Shown: piece after piece, positions 9,254 through 24,200 of the stretch
How the letters are laid out: each line of letters opens with the position of its first letter
Numbering within the stretch: the stretch's first letter is position 1
DNA from: Pseudomonas fulva 12-X
Lineage (GTDB): Bacteria; Pseudomonadota; Gammaproteobacteria; Pseudomonadales; Pseudomonadaceae
Direction: 5' to 3'
DNA: 64,000 nucleotides
Assembly: GCF_000213805.1 (NCBI RefSeq)
Contig: NC_015556.1
Location: 3,487,001 to 3,551,000, forward strand
Notes under the pieces: model-generated
Told to the model about the DNA's origin: nothing
What the model saw: only the letters and a program-made list of their open reading frames with translations
Databases searched by the model: none
Program-made: the position numbers and the translations under genes

Positions 9254-12200
9254 ATGAGCAATTTCGCCGCCGTCATCAAGTCCTTGATTGGCCAAGTATT
9301 CGTCACTTCGGTTGACGGAGTTCGGCGCCAGGTATTTGAAGGAGATCGCATCTTCGCAGGTGAGCAAGTCACCACAGCCGATGGCGGCTCCGTGACCCTT
9401 GAGATGGCGAATGGCGAGACCGTAAAGCTCGGTGCGAACGCCTCATGGCAGGCTGGTAATCCCGACGCCCAGGAGGTGGCGGATAGCGCGTCCCAAGCGC
9501 CCGTCAGCGAATTCGAGCAGGCGCTGGCCGCGGGCATGGACCCGACCGTCGACCTCGACCCCACCGCCGCAGGTCCAGGTGCGGGTGGTGGCGGCGGCAG
9601 CGCTGGCGGCGGCCACAGCGCAGTCATGCTCAGCGAGACAGCCCAGCGCGTCGATCCGACGATCGGTTTTCAGACGACCGGTCTTGGCACGCCGGGTTTC
9701 AACCTGATCGAAGACAATAATCCTGCCATCTTCGCGACGGCAGACGCAGCCGATACAGGCACCACTACGCCGGATACCACTGCGCCGGTCGTGACGATCG
9801 GCATCAACCCGATCACCGGCGACGATATTCTCAACAGCGCCGAGCTCGGCGCGGCAACGGTCACCATCACTGGCACCGTGGGCGGCGAGGCAAAGGTTGG
9901 CGACGCCATTACTTTGAACCTGGGTGGCAACGTCTACAACGGCACCGTAATCGCGCTTGGCAATGGAGCACTGGGCTTTAGCATTCCGGTCAGCAGCGCG
10001 GATCTCGGCAGTTTCAACAGCATCAGTGCGACGGTCAGCAGCTCTGATGCAGCGGGTAATGTTGGCACCGCCACAGCCAGCCGTCCCTATACCGTCGATA
10101 CCACTGCACCGGTCATTACCGTCGATGCCCCGGCCATCACCAACGACACGACCCCGACTATCGTCGGTACGACCGATGCACCGGTGGGTAGCACCGTTAC
10201 CCTGACCATTACCCAGGGCACGACCGTGCTGACCACCACGGCTACGGTCGTAGCCGGTGGTACCTACTCTGCTGATGTACCCGCTGGCCTGGTTGAAGGC
10301 CCGTACTCGGTCGATGCCAAAGTCACCGATGCCGCCGGCAACATCGGCTCGGCTACTGACACCGGTGCTATCGACACCACTGCCCCAGTTCCAACCATCA
10401 GTCTCGATGCCAATATCACGCCCGATGATGTGATCAACAGCACCGAGGCCACGCAGCAGATTCCGGTCACCGGCACTGTCGGTGGCGATGCCAAGGTCGG
10501 TGATACCGTCACCTTGACCGTCAATGGCAAGAACTTCACCGGCCAGGTGCAGGCCGATAAAACCTTCAGCATCAATGTGCCCGGCGCTGACCTGGTCGCC
10601 GATGCAGGCAAGACCATCAATGCCAGCATCAGCACTACCGATGCGGCTGGCAACTTGGGTAGCGCAGCTACGTCTGAAGGCTACAGCGTCGACGTCACGG
10701 CCCCAGTCCCAACCATCAGCCTCGATGCCAATATCACCGCCGATGACGTGATCAACAGCACCGAAGCTACTCAGCAGATCCCGGTCACCGGCACTGTCGG
10801 CGGCGATGCCAAGGTTGGTGACACCGTCACCCTGACCGTCAATGGCAAGACCTTCACTGGTCAGGTACAGGCTGATAAGACCTTCAGCATCAACGTCCCG
10901 GGCGCTGACCTGGTCGCCGACGCCGGCAAGACCATCAATGCCAGCATCAGCACCACCGATGCGGCCGGCAACGTGGGTAGCGCAGCTACGTCCGAAGGCT
11001 ATAGCGTCGATGTCACGGCCCCAGCTCCGACCATCACCCTCGATGCCAACATCACCGCCGATGACGTGATCAACAGCACCGAAGCCACGCAGCAGATTCC
11101 GGTCACCGGCACTGTCGGCGGCGATGCCAAGGTTGGTGACACCGTCACCCTGACCGTCAATGGCAAAGACTTCACCGGCTCGGTCGCTACCAATCCAAAC
11201 GGCACCCTGGGCTTCAGCATCAACGTTCCCGGCGCTGACCTGGTAGCCGATGCCGGCAAGACCATCAATGCCAGCATCAGCACCACCGATGCCGCCGGTA
11301 ATATCGGTACTGCCACGGATAGCGAAGGCTATAGGGTCGACGTCACCGCTCCGGCGATCACCGTCGATGCTCCAGCCATCACCAACGACACCACGCCGAC
11401 CATCGTCGGTACCACCGATGCGCCGGCCGGCAGTACCGTTACGCTGACAGTCACTCAGGGCAGCACTGTCATTACCGTTACCACGCCAGTACTGGCGAAC
11501 GGCACTTACAGCGTCGAACTGAATCAGCCGCTGGCTGAAGGCCCCTACTCGGTCGACGCCAAAGTCACCGATGCTGCCGGTAATACCGGCTCGGCCACTG
11601 ACACTGGTGCTATCGATACCACCGCACCGGTCATCACCGTCGATGCCCCGGCCATCACCAACGACACCACGCCGACCATCGTCGGTACCACCGATGCGCC
11701 GGCCGGCAGTACCGTTACGCTGACAGTCACTCAGGGCAGCACTGTCATTACCGTTACCACGCCAGTACTGGCGAACGGCACTTACAGCGTCGAACTGAAT
11801 CAGCCGCTGGCTGAAGGCCCCTACTCGGTCGACGCCAAAGTCACCGATGCTGCCGGTAATACCGGCTCGGCCACTGACACTGGTGCTATCGATACCACCG
11901 CACCGGTCATCACCGTCGATGCCCCGGCCATCACCAACGACACCACGCCGACCATCGTCGGTACTACCGATGCACCGGTGGGTAGCACCGTGACGCTGAC
12001 TGTCACTCAGGGCAGCACTGTCATCACCGTTACCACGCCAGTACTGGCGAACGGCACTTACAGCGTCGAGCTGAATCAACCGCTGGCTGAAGGCCCCTAC
12101 TCGGTTGACGCCAAGGCCACCGACGCCGCCGGCAACACCGGCTCGGCCACTGACACTGGTGCTATCGACACTACCGCTCCGCTCATCACCGTCGATGCCC

Positions 12201-15200
12201 CAGCCGTCACCAACGACACCACGCCGACCATAGTCGGTACCACCGATGCGCCGGTGGGCAGCATCGTGACGCTGACCGTCACTCAGGGCAGCACTGTCAT
12301 CACCGTTACCACGCCAGTACTGGCGAACGGCACTTACAGCGTCGAACTGAATCAGCCGCTGGCTGAAGGCCCCTACTCGGTCGACGCCAAAGTCACCGAT
12401 GCTGCCGGTAATACCGGCTCGGCCACTGACACTGGTGCTATCGATACCACCGCACCGGTCATCACCGTCGATGCCCCGGCCATCACCAACGACACCACGC
12501 CGACCATCGTCGGTACGACCGATGCGCCGGTGGGCAACACCGTTACGCTGACCATTACTCAAGGCACAACCGTTTTGACCACCACGGCTACGGTCGTAGC
12601 CGGTGGTACTTATTCCGCTGATGTACCCGCTGGCCTGGTTGAAGGTCCGTACTCGGTCGACGCCAAAGTAACCGACGCCGCCGGCAACACCGGTTCGGCC
12701 ACTGACACCGGCGCTATCGATACCACTGCACCAGTCATTACCGTCGATGCGCCGGCCATCACCAACGACACCACGCCGAGCATCGTCGGTACTACCGATG
12801 CGCCGATCGGCAGTGTTGTGACGCTGACCATCACCCAAGGCACGACCGTGCTGACCACCACGGCTACCGTGGTAGCAGGCGGCACCTACTCTGCTGATGT
12901 CCCCGCTGGCCTGGTTGAAGGCCCGTACTCCGTCGACGCCAAAGTTACCGACGCTGCCGGTAATACCGGTTCGGCCACTGACACTGGCGCTATCGACACT
13001 ACCGCTCCGGTTATCACCGTCGATGCCCCGGCCATTACCAACGACACCACGCCGACCATCGTCGGTACTACCGATGCGCCGGTGGGCAGCACCGTTATCC
13101 TGACCATTACCCAGGGCACGACCGTGCTGACCACCACGGCTACGGTCGTAGCCGGTGGTACCTACTCTGCTGATGTACCCGCTGGCCTGGTTGAAGGCCC
13201 GTACTCGGTCGATGCCAAAGTCACCGATGCCGCCGGCAACATCGGCTCGGCAACTGACACTGGAGCCATCAATACCACCGCACCGGTCATCACCGTCGAT
13301 GCCCCGGCCATTACCAACGACACCACGCCGACCATCGTCGGTACTACCGATGCGCCGGCCGGCAGCATCGTGACGCTGACTGTCACTCAGGGCAGCACTG
13401 TCATTTCCGTCACCACGCCAGTACTGGCGAACGGCACCTACAGCGTCGAGCTGAATCAGCCGCTGGCTGAAGGCCCCTACTCGGTCGACGCAAAAGTCAC
13501 TGATCCTGCAGGCAACACTGGCTCGGCCACTGACACCGGTGCTATCGACACTACCGCTCCGGTCATCACCGTCGATGCCCCAGCCGTCACGAACGACACC
13601 ACGCCGACCATCGTCGGCACTACCGATGCTCCGGTCGGCAGCACCGTTACCCTGACCATTACCCAGGGCACGACCGTTCTAACCACCACGGCTACGGTCG
13701 TAGCCGGTGGTACTTATTCTGCTGATGTACCCGCTGGTCTGGTTGAAGGCCCCTACTCGGTCGACGCCAAAGTCACCGATGCTGCCGGCAACACCGGCTC
13801 GGCCACTGACACCGGCGCTATCGATACCACTGCTCCGGTCATCACCGTCGATGCCCCAGCCGTCACGAACGACACCACGCCGACCATCGTCGGTACTACC
13901 GATGCTCCAGTCGGCAGCATCGTGACGCTGACCATCACTCAGGGCACGACCGTGCTGACCACCACGGCTATTGTGGTCGCTGGCGGTACTTACTCCGCTG
14001 ATGTCCCAGCTGGCTTGGTTGAAGGCCCGTACTCCGTCGACGCCAAAGTCACCGACGCTGCCGGCAACACCGGTTCGGCCACTGACACCGGTGCTATCGA
14101 TACCACCGCTCCGGTCATCACCGTCGATGCCCCGACCATCACCAACGACACCACGCCGACCATCGTCGGTACTACCGATGCTCCAGTCGGCAGCATCGTG
14201 ACGCTGACCATCACTCAGGGCACGACCGTGCTGACCACCACGGCTACGGTCGTAGCCGGTGGTACCTACTCTGCTGATGTACCGGCCGGCCTGGTTGAAG
14301 GCCCCTACTCGGTCGACGCCAAAGTCACCGACGCCGCCGGCAACACTGGCTCGGCTACTGACATCGGTGCTATCGACACCACTGCCCCAGTTCCGACTAT
14401 CAGCCTCGATGCCAATATCACCGCCGATGACGTGATCAACAGCACCGAAGCTACTCAGCAGATTCCGGTCACCGGCACTGTCGGTGGCGATGCCAAGGTC
14501 GGTGACACCGTCACCCTGAACGTCAATGGCAAGACCTTCACCGGCCAGGTGCAGGCCGATAAAACCTTCAGCATCAACGTCCCGGGCGCCGATCTGGTCG
14601 CCGACGCCAGCAAGACCATCAACGCCAGCATCAGCACCACCGATGCCGCCGGCAATATCGGTACGGCCACGGATAGCGAAGGCTATAGCGTCGACGTCAC
14701 GGCCCCAGTTCCGACCATTAGCCTCGATGCCAACATCACCGCTGATGATGTGATTAACAGCACCGAAGCTACGGAGCAGATTCCGGTTACCGGCACCGTT
14801 GGTGGCGATGCCAAGGTCGGAGATACCGTCACCCTGAGCGTCAATGGCAAGACCTTCACCGGTCAGGTACAGGCCGACAAGACCTTCAGCATCAACGTCC
14901 CGGGCGCTGACCTGGTCGCCGATGCCGGCAAGACCATCAACGCCAGCATCAGCACCACCGATGCCGCCGGTAATATCGGTACTGCCACGGATAGCGAAGG
15001 CTACAGCGTCAACACCACCCTTCCGGTCCCGACCATCACCCTCGATACCAATATCACCGCCGATGACGTGATCAACAGCACCGAGGCTACGCAGCAGATT
15101 CCGGTTACCGGCACTGTCGGTGGCGATGCCAAGGTTGGTGACACCGTCACCCTGACCGTCAACGGCAAGCAATTCACTGGTCAGGTACAGGCTGATAAGA

Positions 15201-18200
15201 CCTTCAGCATCAACGTCCCAGGCGCCGACCTGATCGCCGACGCCGGTAAGACCATCAACGCCAGCATCAGCACCACCGATGCCGCCGGCAATATCGGTAC
15301 TGCCACGGATAGCGAAGGCTATAGCGTCGACGTCACGCCCCCCTCGGCAGCGATCGATATCGTCAAGATATCCGAGGACACGGGCACACCCGGCGACTTC
15401 GTTACTCGCGACAACACCCTGACCGTCAGCGGCACGGTCGGCCCTCTGGCCTCTGGCGAAAAAGCGCAGATCAGTGTCGACGGCGGCAACACCTGGACCG
15501 ACCTGAACGTCAACAACGGCACCTGGGATTACACGGATGGCCGTACCCTGTCGCTGGGCGATCACACCTATCAGGTTCGGGTCGTCGATGCCGCGGGCAA
15601 CCTGGGGTCCACAGATACCCAGAAAGTCACCATCATCGCCAACCAGAATCCGGTCGCGGTCAATGATCCGGGCAATGCCGCCGGGCTCACGGGCCAGTAT
15701 TACGCCTATCACGAAGGAACAAACCTAGACGGCCCGAACCTGAGCTCACTGGCGCAGGTGCGTGCCTTTATCGACGCCAATTCCCCTGATGCTTCGTTCG
15801 TGGCGAAGAACATCAACTACAGCCTGGGCGGTGGTGACCTCGGCGGTAACAACAACCTGCAAACCTTCCTGGGCTCTGACGCGGCATCGTTGAATGTCGA
15901 CCCGGAGAACAGCAGCGACGCCATCATAAAACTCAGCGGCACCCTGCAACTGCAAGCCGGCAGCTATCAGTTCCAGGTTCGCGCGGACGACGGCTACAGC
16001 ATCTCGATCGATGGCGTGATCGTCTCGCGCTTCGACGGTAATCAGTCACCCAGCACCAATAGCGGCTCGTTCACCATCAGTGAACCGGGCGCGCACACCA
16101 TCGAAATCATCTATTGGGATCAGGGCGGCCAGGCCGCACTGCAACCCACCTTGAGTTTCGCAGGCGGTGCCTATCAGCCGCTGAGCAACTTCAGCCCGAC
16201 CCAGGCCAATCCAGCACTGGTCACCGGGCATGACAACGCCCTGACGATCTCCCAGGCGACCCTGCTCGCCAACGACAGCGACGCCGACGGCGATACGCTG
16301 CGCATCGTCGGCGTCGACAATCCCAAGCACGGCACCGTTACCCTGAACGATAACGGCACCATTACCTTCACGCCTGCAAGCAACTATTACGGCCCAGCCT
16401 CGTTCAGCTACACGGTGAGTGATGGCAATGGTGGAACGAGCACCGCCACCGTGACCGTGAACGTCACGGGCGACGCCGCTCCGAGCATCGGCGCAGTCAG
16501 CAACGCTGTGGACAGCAGTGGCAACCAGGTCGACGAAGGCGACAATGCCGTCTTCACCGTCAACCTGAGCAATGCCAGCATTACCAGCACCACCTTCAGC
16601 TTGTCGCTGAACGCCGGCACCGCAAAAGCAGGTAGCGACTACAACGGTACGCTGACCAACCAGAGCTTCAGCAACGGCGTGACCTATAACACCGCGAATG
16701 GAACCGTCACCGTTCCGGCGGGTGTCTCCAGCTTCACCGTCACGGTGCCGACCATCAATGACACCATCAGCGAGTCTACTGAAACCTTCAGCCTCACTGT
16801 GGGCGGCAAAAGCGGTACGGCCACGATCATCGATAACGATGGCGTGCCGACAGTCAGCGCCGTCAGCTCTGCTGTCGACTCTACTGGCGGGCAAGTCGAT
16901 GAGGGCGACAACGCCGTCTTCACCGTGAATCTCACCAACGCCGGCAGCACGCCGACCACCTTCAGCCTGTCGCTGAACGCCGGCACAGCAACGGCGGGTA
17001 GCGATTACAACGGCACGCTGACCAGCCAAAGCTTCAGCAACGGCGTGACCTATAACGCTGCCAATGGAACCGTCACCGTACCGGCCGGAGTGACCAGCTT
17101 CACGGTCACGGTTCCGACCATCAACGACACCGTTGCGGAGCCGACCGAGACCTTCAGCCTGACCGTTGGCGGCAAAACCGGCACGGCGACCATCATCGAC
17201 AATGACCCGGTTCCGACTGTCAGCACCGTCAGCTCGGCAGTGGATAGCAGCGGCGGCCAGGTCGATGAAGGCGACAACGCCGTCTTTACCGTCAACCTGA
17301 CCAACGCCAGTAGCACGGCCACCACCTTTAGCCTCGCGCTGAATGCGGGCACCGCAACGGCGGGTAGCGACTATAACGGCACGCTGACCAACCAGAGCTT
17401 CAGCAACGGTGTGACCTATAACGCCGCTACTGGCCAGGTTACTGTGCCTGCTGGTGTCACCAGCTTCACCGTCACCGTGCCGACCGTTGACGACACCGTC
17501 TTCGAACAAGCCGAAAACTTCACGCTGACCGTAGGTGGGAAAACCGGTACCGCGACCATCATCGACAACGATGCGGCGCCGACTGTTGGCTCTGTGAGTT
17601 CAGCCGTCGATAGCAGCGGCGGTCAGGTCGATGAGGGCGACAACGCCGTCTTTACCGTCAACCTGACCAACGCCAGCAGCACGGCCACCACCTTCAGCCT
17701 CGCGCTGAATGCTGGTACTGCAACTGCGGGTAGCGATTACAACGGCACGCTGACCAACCAGAGCTTCAGCAACGGCGTGACCTACAACGCTGCAAACGGC
17801 ACCGTTACCGTGCCTGCGGGTGTCACCAGCTTCACCGTCACCGTGCCGACCGTTGACGACACCGTCTTCGAACCAGCCGAAAACTTCACACTGACTGTCG
17901 GCGGGAAAACCGGTACCGCAACCATCGTCGATAACGACGCTGCGCCAACCATCGGCACAGTCAGTTCAGCCGTGGACAGCAGCGGTGGCCAGGTCGATGA
18001 AGGCGATAACGCAGTCTTTACCGTCAACCTCACCAATGCCAGCAGCACGCCGACTACCTTCAGCCTCGCGCTGAATGCGGGCACGGCGACTGCCGGTAGC
18101 GATTACAACGGCACGCTGACCAACCAGAGTTTCAGCAATGGCGTGACCTACAACGCTGCAAACGGCACAGTCACCGTGCCTGCTGGCGTGACCACTTTCA

Positions 18201-21200
18201 CCGTCACCGTGCCGACCGTTGACGATACCGTGAGCGAACCGACTGAAAACTTCACGCTGACCGTTGGCGGCAAGACTGGCACGGCGACCATCGTCGATAA
18301 CGACGCTGCACCAACCATCGGCACAGTCAGTGCAGCTGTGGATAGCAGCGGCGGCCAAGTCGACGAAGGCGATAACGCCGTCTTTACCGTCAACCTCACC
18401 AATGCCAGCAGCACGCCGACTACCTTTAGCCTCGTGCTGAATGCGGGCACGGCGACTGCCGGCAGCGATTACAACGGTACCCTGACCAACCAGAGCTTCA
18501 GCAACGGCGTGACCTACAACGCCGCCAACGGCACCGTCACCGTGCCGGCTGGCGTGACTAGCTTCACGGTCACAGTACCAACCATCAACGACACCGTTTA
18601 CGAGCAAACCGAAACCTTCACGCTCAATGTGGGCGGCAAGGTCGGCACGGCGACCATCATCGACAATGACCCGGTTCCGACTGTCAGCACCGTCAGCTCG
18701 GCAGTGGATAGCAACGGTGGCCAAATCGACGAAGGCGACAACGCCGTCTTCACCGTCAACCTGACCAACACCAGCAGCACGCCGACCACCTTCAGCCTCG
18801 CGCTGAACGCGGGCACGGCGACTGCCGGTAGCGATTACAACGGCACCTTGACCAATCAGAGCTTCAGCAATGGGGTGACCTATAACGCCGCTACTGGCCA
18901 GGTTACCGTGCCTGCGGGTGTCACCAGCTTCACAGTCACTGTTCCGACCATTGATGACACCGTCAGTGAGCCCACTGAAACCTTCAGCCTGACCGTTGGA
19001 GGCAAAACCGGCACTGCAACCATCATCGACAATGACCCGGTTCCAACCGTCAGCACCGTAAGCTCGGCGGTCGACAACAGCGGTGGGCAAGTCGACGAAG
19101 GCGATAACGCCGTCTTCACCGTCAACCTCACCAACGCCAGCAGCACGCCGACCACTTTCAGCCTCGCGCTGAATGCCGGCACTGCGACTGCCGGCAGCGA
19201 TTACAACGGCACGCTGACCAATCAGAGCTTCAGCAATGGCGTGACCTATAACGCCGCAAACGGCACCGTCACTGTACCGGCTGGCGTGACCAGCTTCACC
19301 GTCACCGTGCCGACCATTGACGACTCTGTCTTCGAACCAGCCGAAAACTTCACACTAACTGTCGGCGGGAAGACCGGTACCGCAACCATCGTCGATAACG
19401 ATGCCGCGCCGACTGTTGGCTCTGTGAGTTCGGCAGTTGATAGCAACGGTGGCCAAGTGGACGAAGGCGACAACGCCGTCTTCACGGTCAACCTCACCAA
19501 CGCCAGCAGTACGCCGACCACCTTCAGCCTAACGTTGAACGCTGGCACTGCGACTGCCGGCAGCGATTACAACGGCACATTGACCAACCAGAGTTTCAGC
19601 AATGGCGTGACTTACAACGCGGCCAACGGAACTGTCACCGTGCCCGCTGGCGTCACCAGTTTTACGGTCACCGTACCGACCGTTGATGACACCGTCAGTG
19701 AGCCCACTGAAACCTTCAGCCTCACTGTTGGTGGAAAAACTGGCACCGCCACCATCATCGATAACGATGCAGCACCAACCATCGGCACCGTCAGTGCAGC
19801 AGTGGATAGCAGCGGCGGCCAGGTGGACGAAGGCGACAACGCCGTCTTCACCGTCAACCTCACCAACGCCAGCAGCACGGCCACCACCTTTAGCCTCGCG
19901 CTGAATGCCGGTACTGCGGCTGCGGGAAGCGACTACAACGGCACGCTGACCAACCAGAGCTTCAGCAATGGCGTGACCTACAACGCTGCAAATGGCACCG
20001 TCACCGTACCGGCCGGCGTAACCAGCTTCACCGTCACCGTGCCGACCGTTGACGACACCGTCTTCGAACCAGCCGAAACCTTCAGCCTGACCGTTGGTGG
20101 AAAAACCGGTACTGCGACCATCGTCGATAACGATGCTGCGCCAACCATCGGCACAGTCAGTGCAGCAGTGGATAGCAGCGGCGGCCAGGTCGACGAAGGT
20201 GATAACGCCGTCTTTACCGTCAACCTCACCAATGCCAGCAGTACCGCCACTACTTTCAGCCTCGCGCTGAATGCCGGCACAGCAACGGCGGGTAGCGATT
20301 ACAACGGCACGCTGACCAATCAGAGCTTCAGCAATGGCGTGACCTATAACGCCGCAAACGGCACCGTCACCGTTCCGGCTGGCGTAACCAGCTTCACGGT
20401 CACTGTGCCGACCATTGACGACACCGTCTTCGAACCAACTGAAAACTTCACGCTGACTGTCGGCGGGAAGACCGGTACCGCGACCATCATCGATAACGAT
20501 GCCGCGCCGACTGTTGGTTCTGTGAGTTCGGCCGTTGATAGCAACGGCGGCCAAGTCGATGAGGGCGACAACGCCGTCTTCACCGTAAACCTCACCAACG
20601 CCAGCAGTACCGCCACCACTTTCAGCCTGTCGCTGAATACCGGTACTGCGACTGCCGGTAGCGATTACAACGGCACGCTGACCAACCAGAGCTTCAGCAA
20701 CGGCGTGACCTACAACGCCGCCAACGGCACCGTCACCGTGCCGGCTGGCGTGACCAGCTTCACCGTCACCGTGCCGACCATCAACGATACCGTCTACGAG
20801 CAAACCGAATCTTTCACGCTCAATGTGGGCGGCAAGGTCGGCACTGCGACCATCATCGACAATGACCCAGTGCCGACCGTCAGCACCGTCAGCTCCGCGG
20901 TCGACAGCAGCGGCGGCCAGGTGGACGAAGGCGACAACGCCGTCTTCACCGTCAACCTAACCAACGCCAGTAGCACGGCCACCACCTTCAGCCTCGCGCT
21001 GAATGCCGGCACGGCGATTGCCGGTAGCGATTACAACGGCACGCTGACCAACCAGAGCTTCAGCAACGGTGTGACCTATAACGCCGCTACTGGCCAGGTT
21101 ACTGTGCCTGCTGGTGTCACCAGCTTCACCGTCACCGTGCCGACCGTTGACGACACCGTCTTCGAACAAGCCGAAAACTTCACGCTGACCGTAGGTGGGA

Positions 21201-24200
21201 AAACCGGTACCGCGACCATCATCGACAACGATGCTGCGCCGACTGTTGGCTCTGTGAGTTCGGCAGTTGATAGCGCCGGCGGCCAGGTCGACGAAGGCGA
21301 TAACGCCGTCTTTACCGTCAACCTCACCAATGCCAGCAGCACGCCGACTACCTTCAGCCTCGCCCTGAATGCGGGCACGGCGATTGCCGGTAGCGATTAC
21401 AACGGCACGCTGACCAACCAGAGCTTCAGCAACGGCGTGACCTACAACTCCGCAAACGGCACAGTCACCGTGCCGGCTGGCGTGACTAGCTTCACGGTCA
21501 CCGTGCCGACCATCAACGACACCGTTTACGAGCAAACCGAAACCTTTACGCTCAATGTGGGCGGCAAGGTCGGCACTGCGACCATCATCGACAATGACCT
21601 GGTTCCGACGGTCAAAACCATCGACGTCGGTCAGCCTGGCACGGCCGATGACAACGTGATCGAAGGCAACAACCTGGTATTCAACGTCACGCTGAGCAAC
21701 GCCAGCTCGACGCCGACCGTTTTGTCCTTCAACGCTACCGGCACGGCAACCGCCAACGTCGATTACAAGCTGAATGCCCAGAGCTTTAGCAACGGCGTGA
21801 CCTACGATGCCAACACCGGCAAGATCACCGTACCCGCAGGCGTCACCAGCTTCTCGGTGACCGTGCAGACCCTTGCCGACAATGTGGTGGGCGAGCCGTT
21901 GGAAACGGTGAAGCTGGACATCGGCGGCCAGAGCGCCACCGGCGGCATCATCGATGGCACGCCGGATGCGAAGGATGACAGCTACACCAAGGTCACCGGT
22001 CTGAAAGCCGAGTACTTCGGCTACAAGGAGGGCACCGGCGCCGGCAACGATGGCGCGAACCTGACCAACCTGAGCCAGGTTCGCCAGTTCATCGACAGCC
22101 ACAAAGCGGCAGCGACCTTCAACGCCACGACGCTGGATTACGGCAACCTGAGCAACGCCACGGGCCTGGGCACCGGCACCAACCTGCAGACGTTCCTGGG
22201 CGTCAACACCACCACGGGCAATGGCGCCAAGGCCAACTCACTGTCCACGGACCCCGGTGATACTTCCGACGCCATCATCAAGATGAGTGGCTACATCAAC
22301 CTGGCCGCCGGCACCTACCAGTTCCGGGTGACCGCGGACGATGGCTACAGCATCCGTATCAACGGTCAGGTGGTCGCCGAGTTCAACAATATCCAGTCGA
22401 GCGCGACCGCCACGGGTAAAACCTTCACCATCGGCGCCGCTAATGCTGGGCCCCAGCAGATCGAGATCATCTACTGGGATCAGGGCGGCGATGCGCGCCT
22501 GAAGGTCGAGGTAGGCCAGGGCGGCAACTTCAAGGTCGTCGACTCGGACATGCTCTACCACGTGCCGACCACCTCCACCCTGACGATGGACGCCGGCGAC
22601 AGCCTGACCATTGCCAGCAGCACCCTGCTCAGCAATGACACCGACCCGAACAACGACAGCCTCTCCATCACCAGCGTGCAGAACGCCACCAACGGTACGG
22701 TCACGCTCAACAACGGCAATGTCGTGTTCACGCCCAAGTCGGGCTTCTACGGCGACGCCAGCTTCCAGTACACCATCAGCGATGGCAAAGGCGGCAGCGA
22801 CACGGCGACGGTGACCCTCAAGGTCAACCAGGCCGCCAATGTCATCCATGTAGCCGGCGACGGTACCAATGACAACGGCAACAACACCATCAATGGCGGC
22901 GCCGGCAGCGATGTGCTGCTTGGTGATGCCGGCGGCACGCTGACCACCCTTCAGCCTGCCACCAATTACAACATCGCCCTGCTCGTTGACACCTCCGGCA
23001 GCATGCAGGGCGACCGCATGAGCCTGACCAAGACCGCACTGTCGAACTTCGTGAAAACCCTGGCGGGCCACGATGGCGTGGTCAACGTCACGCTGGTGGG
23101 CTTCGCTGAAAAGGTAACCCTGACAGCCAAGGTCGAAGATCTGCAAAGTGGCACAAGCCTCGACGCCTTGCTGGCCAATATCCAGAAGCTCACCGCCAGT
23201 GGCGGCACCAACTACGAGGCCGCCTTCAAGGAAGCGAGCGCCTGGTTCGACGCACAGAGCACTGCCGGCCATACCAAGGCAGCCGGCTACGAAAACCTGA
23301 CGTTCTTCCTGTCTGACGGTGACCCGACCTTGTACTACAACGGCAACACCACTCAGACGTCAGGACCTGGATCAAGTACAAATGACCAGGTGTTACTGGG
23401 CTCGCTCGATACCTTCAACGTGCTCGCCGGCAAGAGCGCCGTGCAGGCCATCGGCATTGGTTCAGGTGTAAGTCAGAAGAACCTTAGCCTGTTCGACAAC
23501 ACTACCGATACGCCGGCGTTCAGCTACCTGGCCAACGGCTTCGGCGCAACGCTGGCCAACTTCAACAACGACACGACGGGCTGGAACAATCTCGGTAACT
23601 GGGATATCGCCGGGACGGGCTTCTTCAGCGGATCGGCTGGCCGAAGCTCGGATGCCTTGATGATTCGCGATACAGCTGGAGGTTCTCCAGTTACCGCCAC
23701 TACGCCGTCGCTGACCATTGCCGACGGCACCTTCAGTAGTCTGCGGTTCGCCTATGGCACCGCCGACACCACCGCAAGTGATGTGCTGAGTTGGAAGGTG
23801 CAGCAACTGGTAAAAGGTGCCTGGGTCGATGTACAAACCGGCGGCGGAACCACCGGCGGCAACTGGACTACGGCAGAAACCTCAGTCCTTGGCGCGGGCA
23901 CCTATCGGATGACCTTTAGCGTCGACGACAAGTCTGCGCTTAGCGCCAACGCAACGATGTGGATCGACGATATCACCCGCGTGGACTACACCAAGGTGCC
24001 GGTCGGCAAGGTCGAGATCGTCAACTCGGCCGATGAGCTTTCGGTGGCCCTGCACGGTGGTGCGAACGCCAATGTGCCGGTGAGCGTGGGCAACGACACC
24101 ATCTTCGGCGGCGATGGCAACGACATCATCTTCGGCGATGTGATCAACACCGACGCGCTGCCCTGGGGCGTCAATGGCAACCCGGCCAAGCCAGCCGACA

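Noticed and set aside
9443..12838. 1131-codon open frame antisense to lapA (and similar long antisense frames at 13679-15712, 16046-17509, 17966-19090, 19529-20803, 20957-22102, 22238-23272)
   Set aside because: They are exact shadows of the GC-rich tandem repeats on the other strand, repeat with the same periods, lack ribosome sites and give low-complexity products. The plus-strand adhesin frame is unambiguous.
10103..21604. CRISPR-like regular repeats
   Set aside because: Period is 276-366 bp, repeats are coding and in frame, and there are no short unique spacers.
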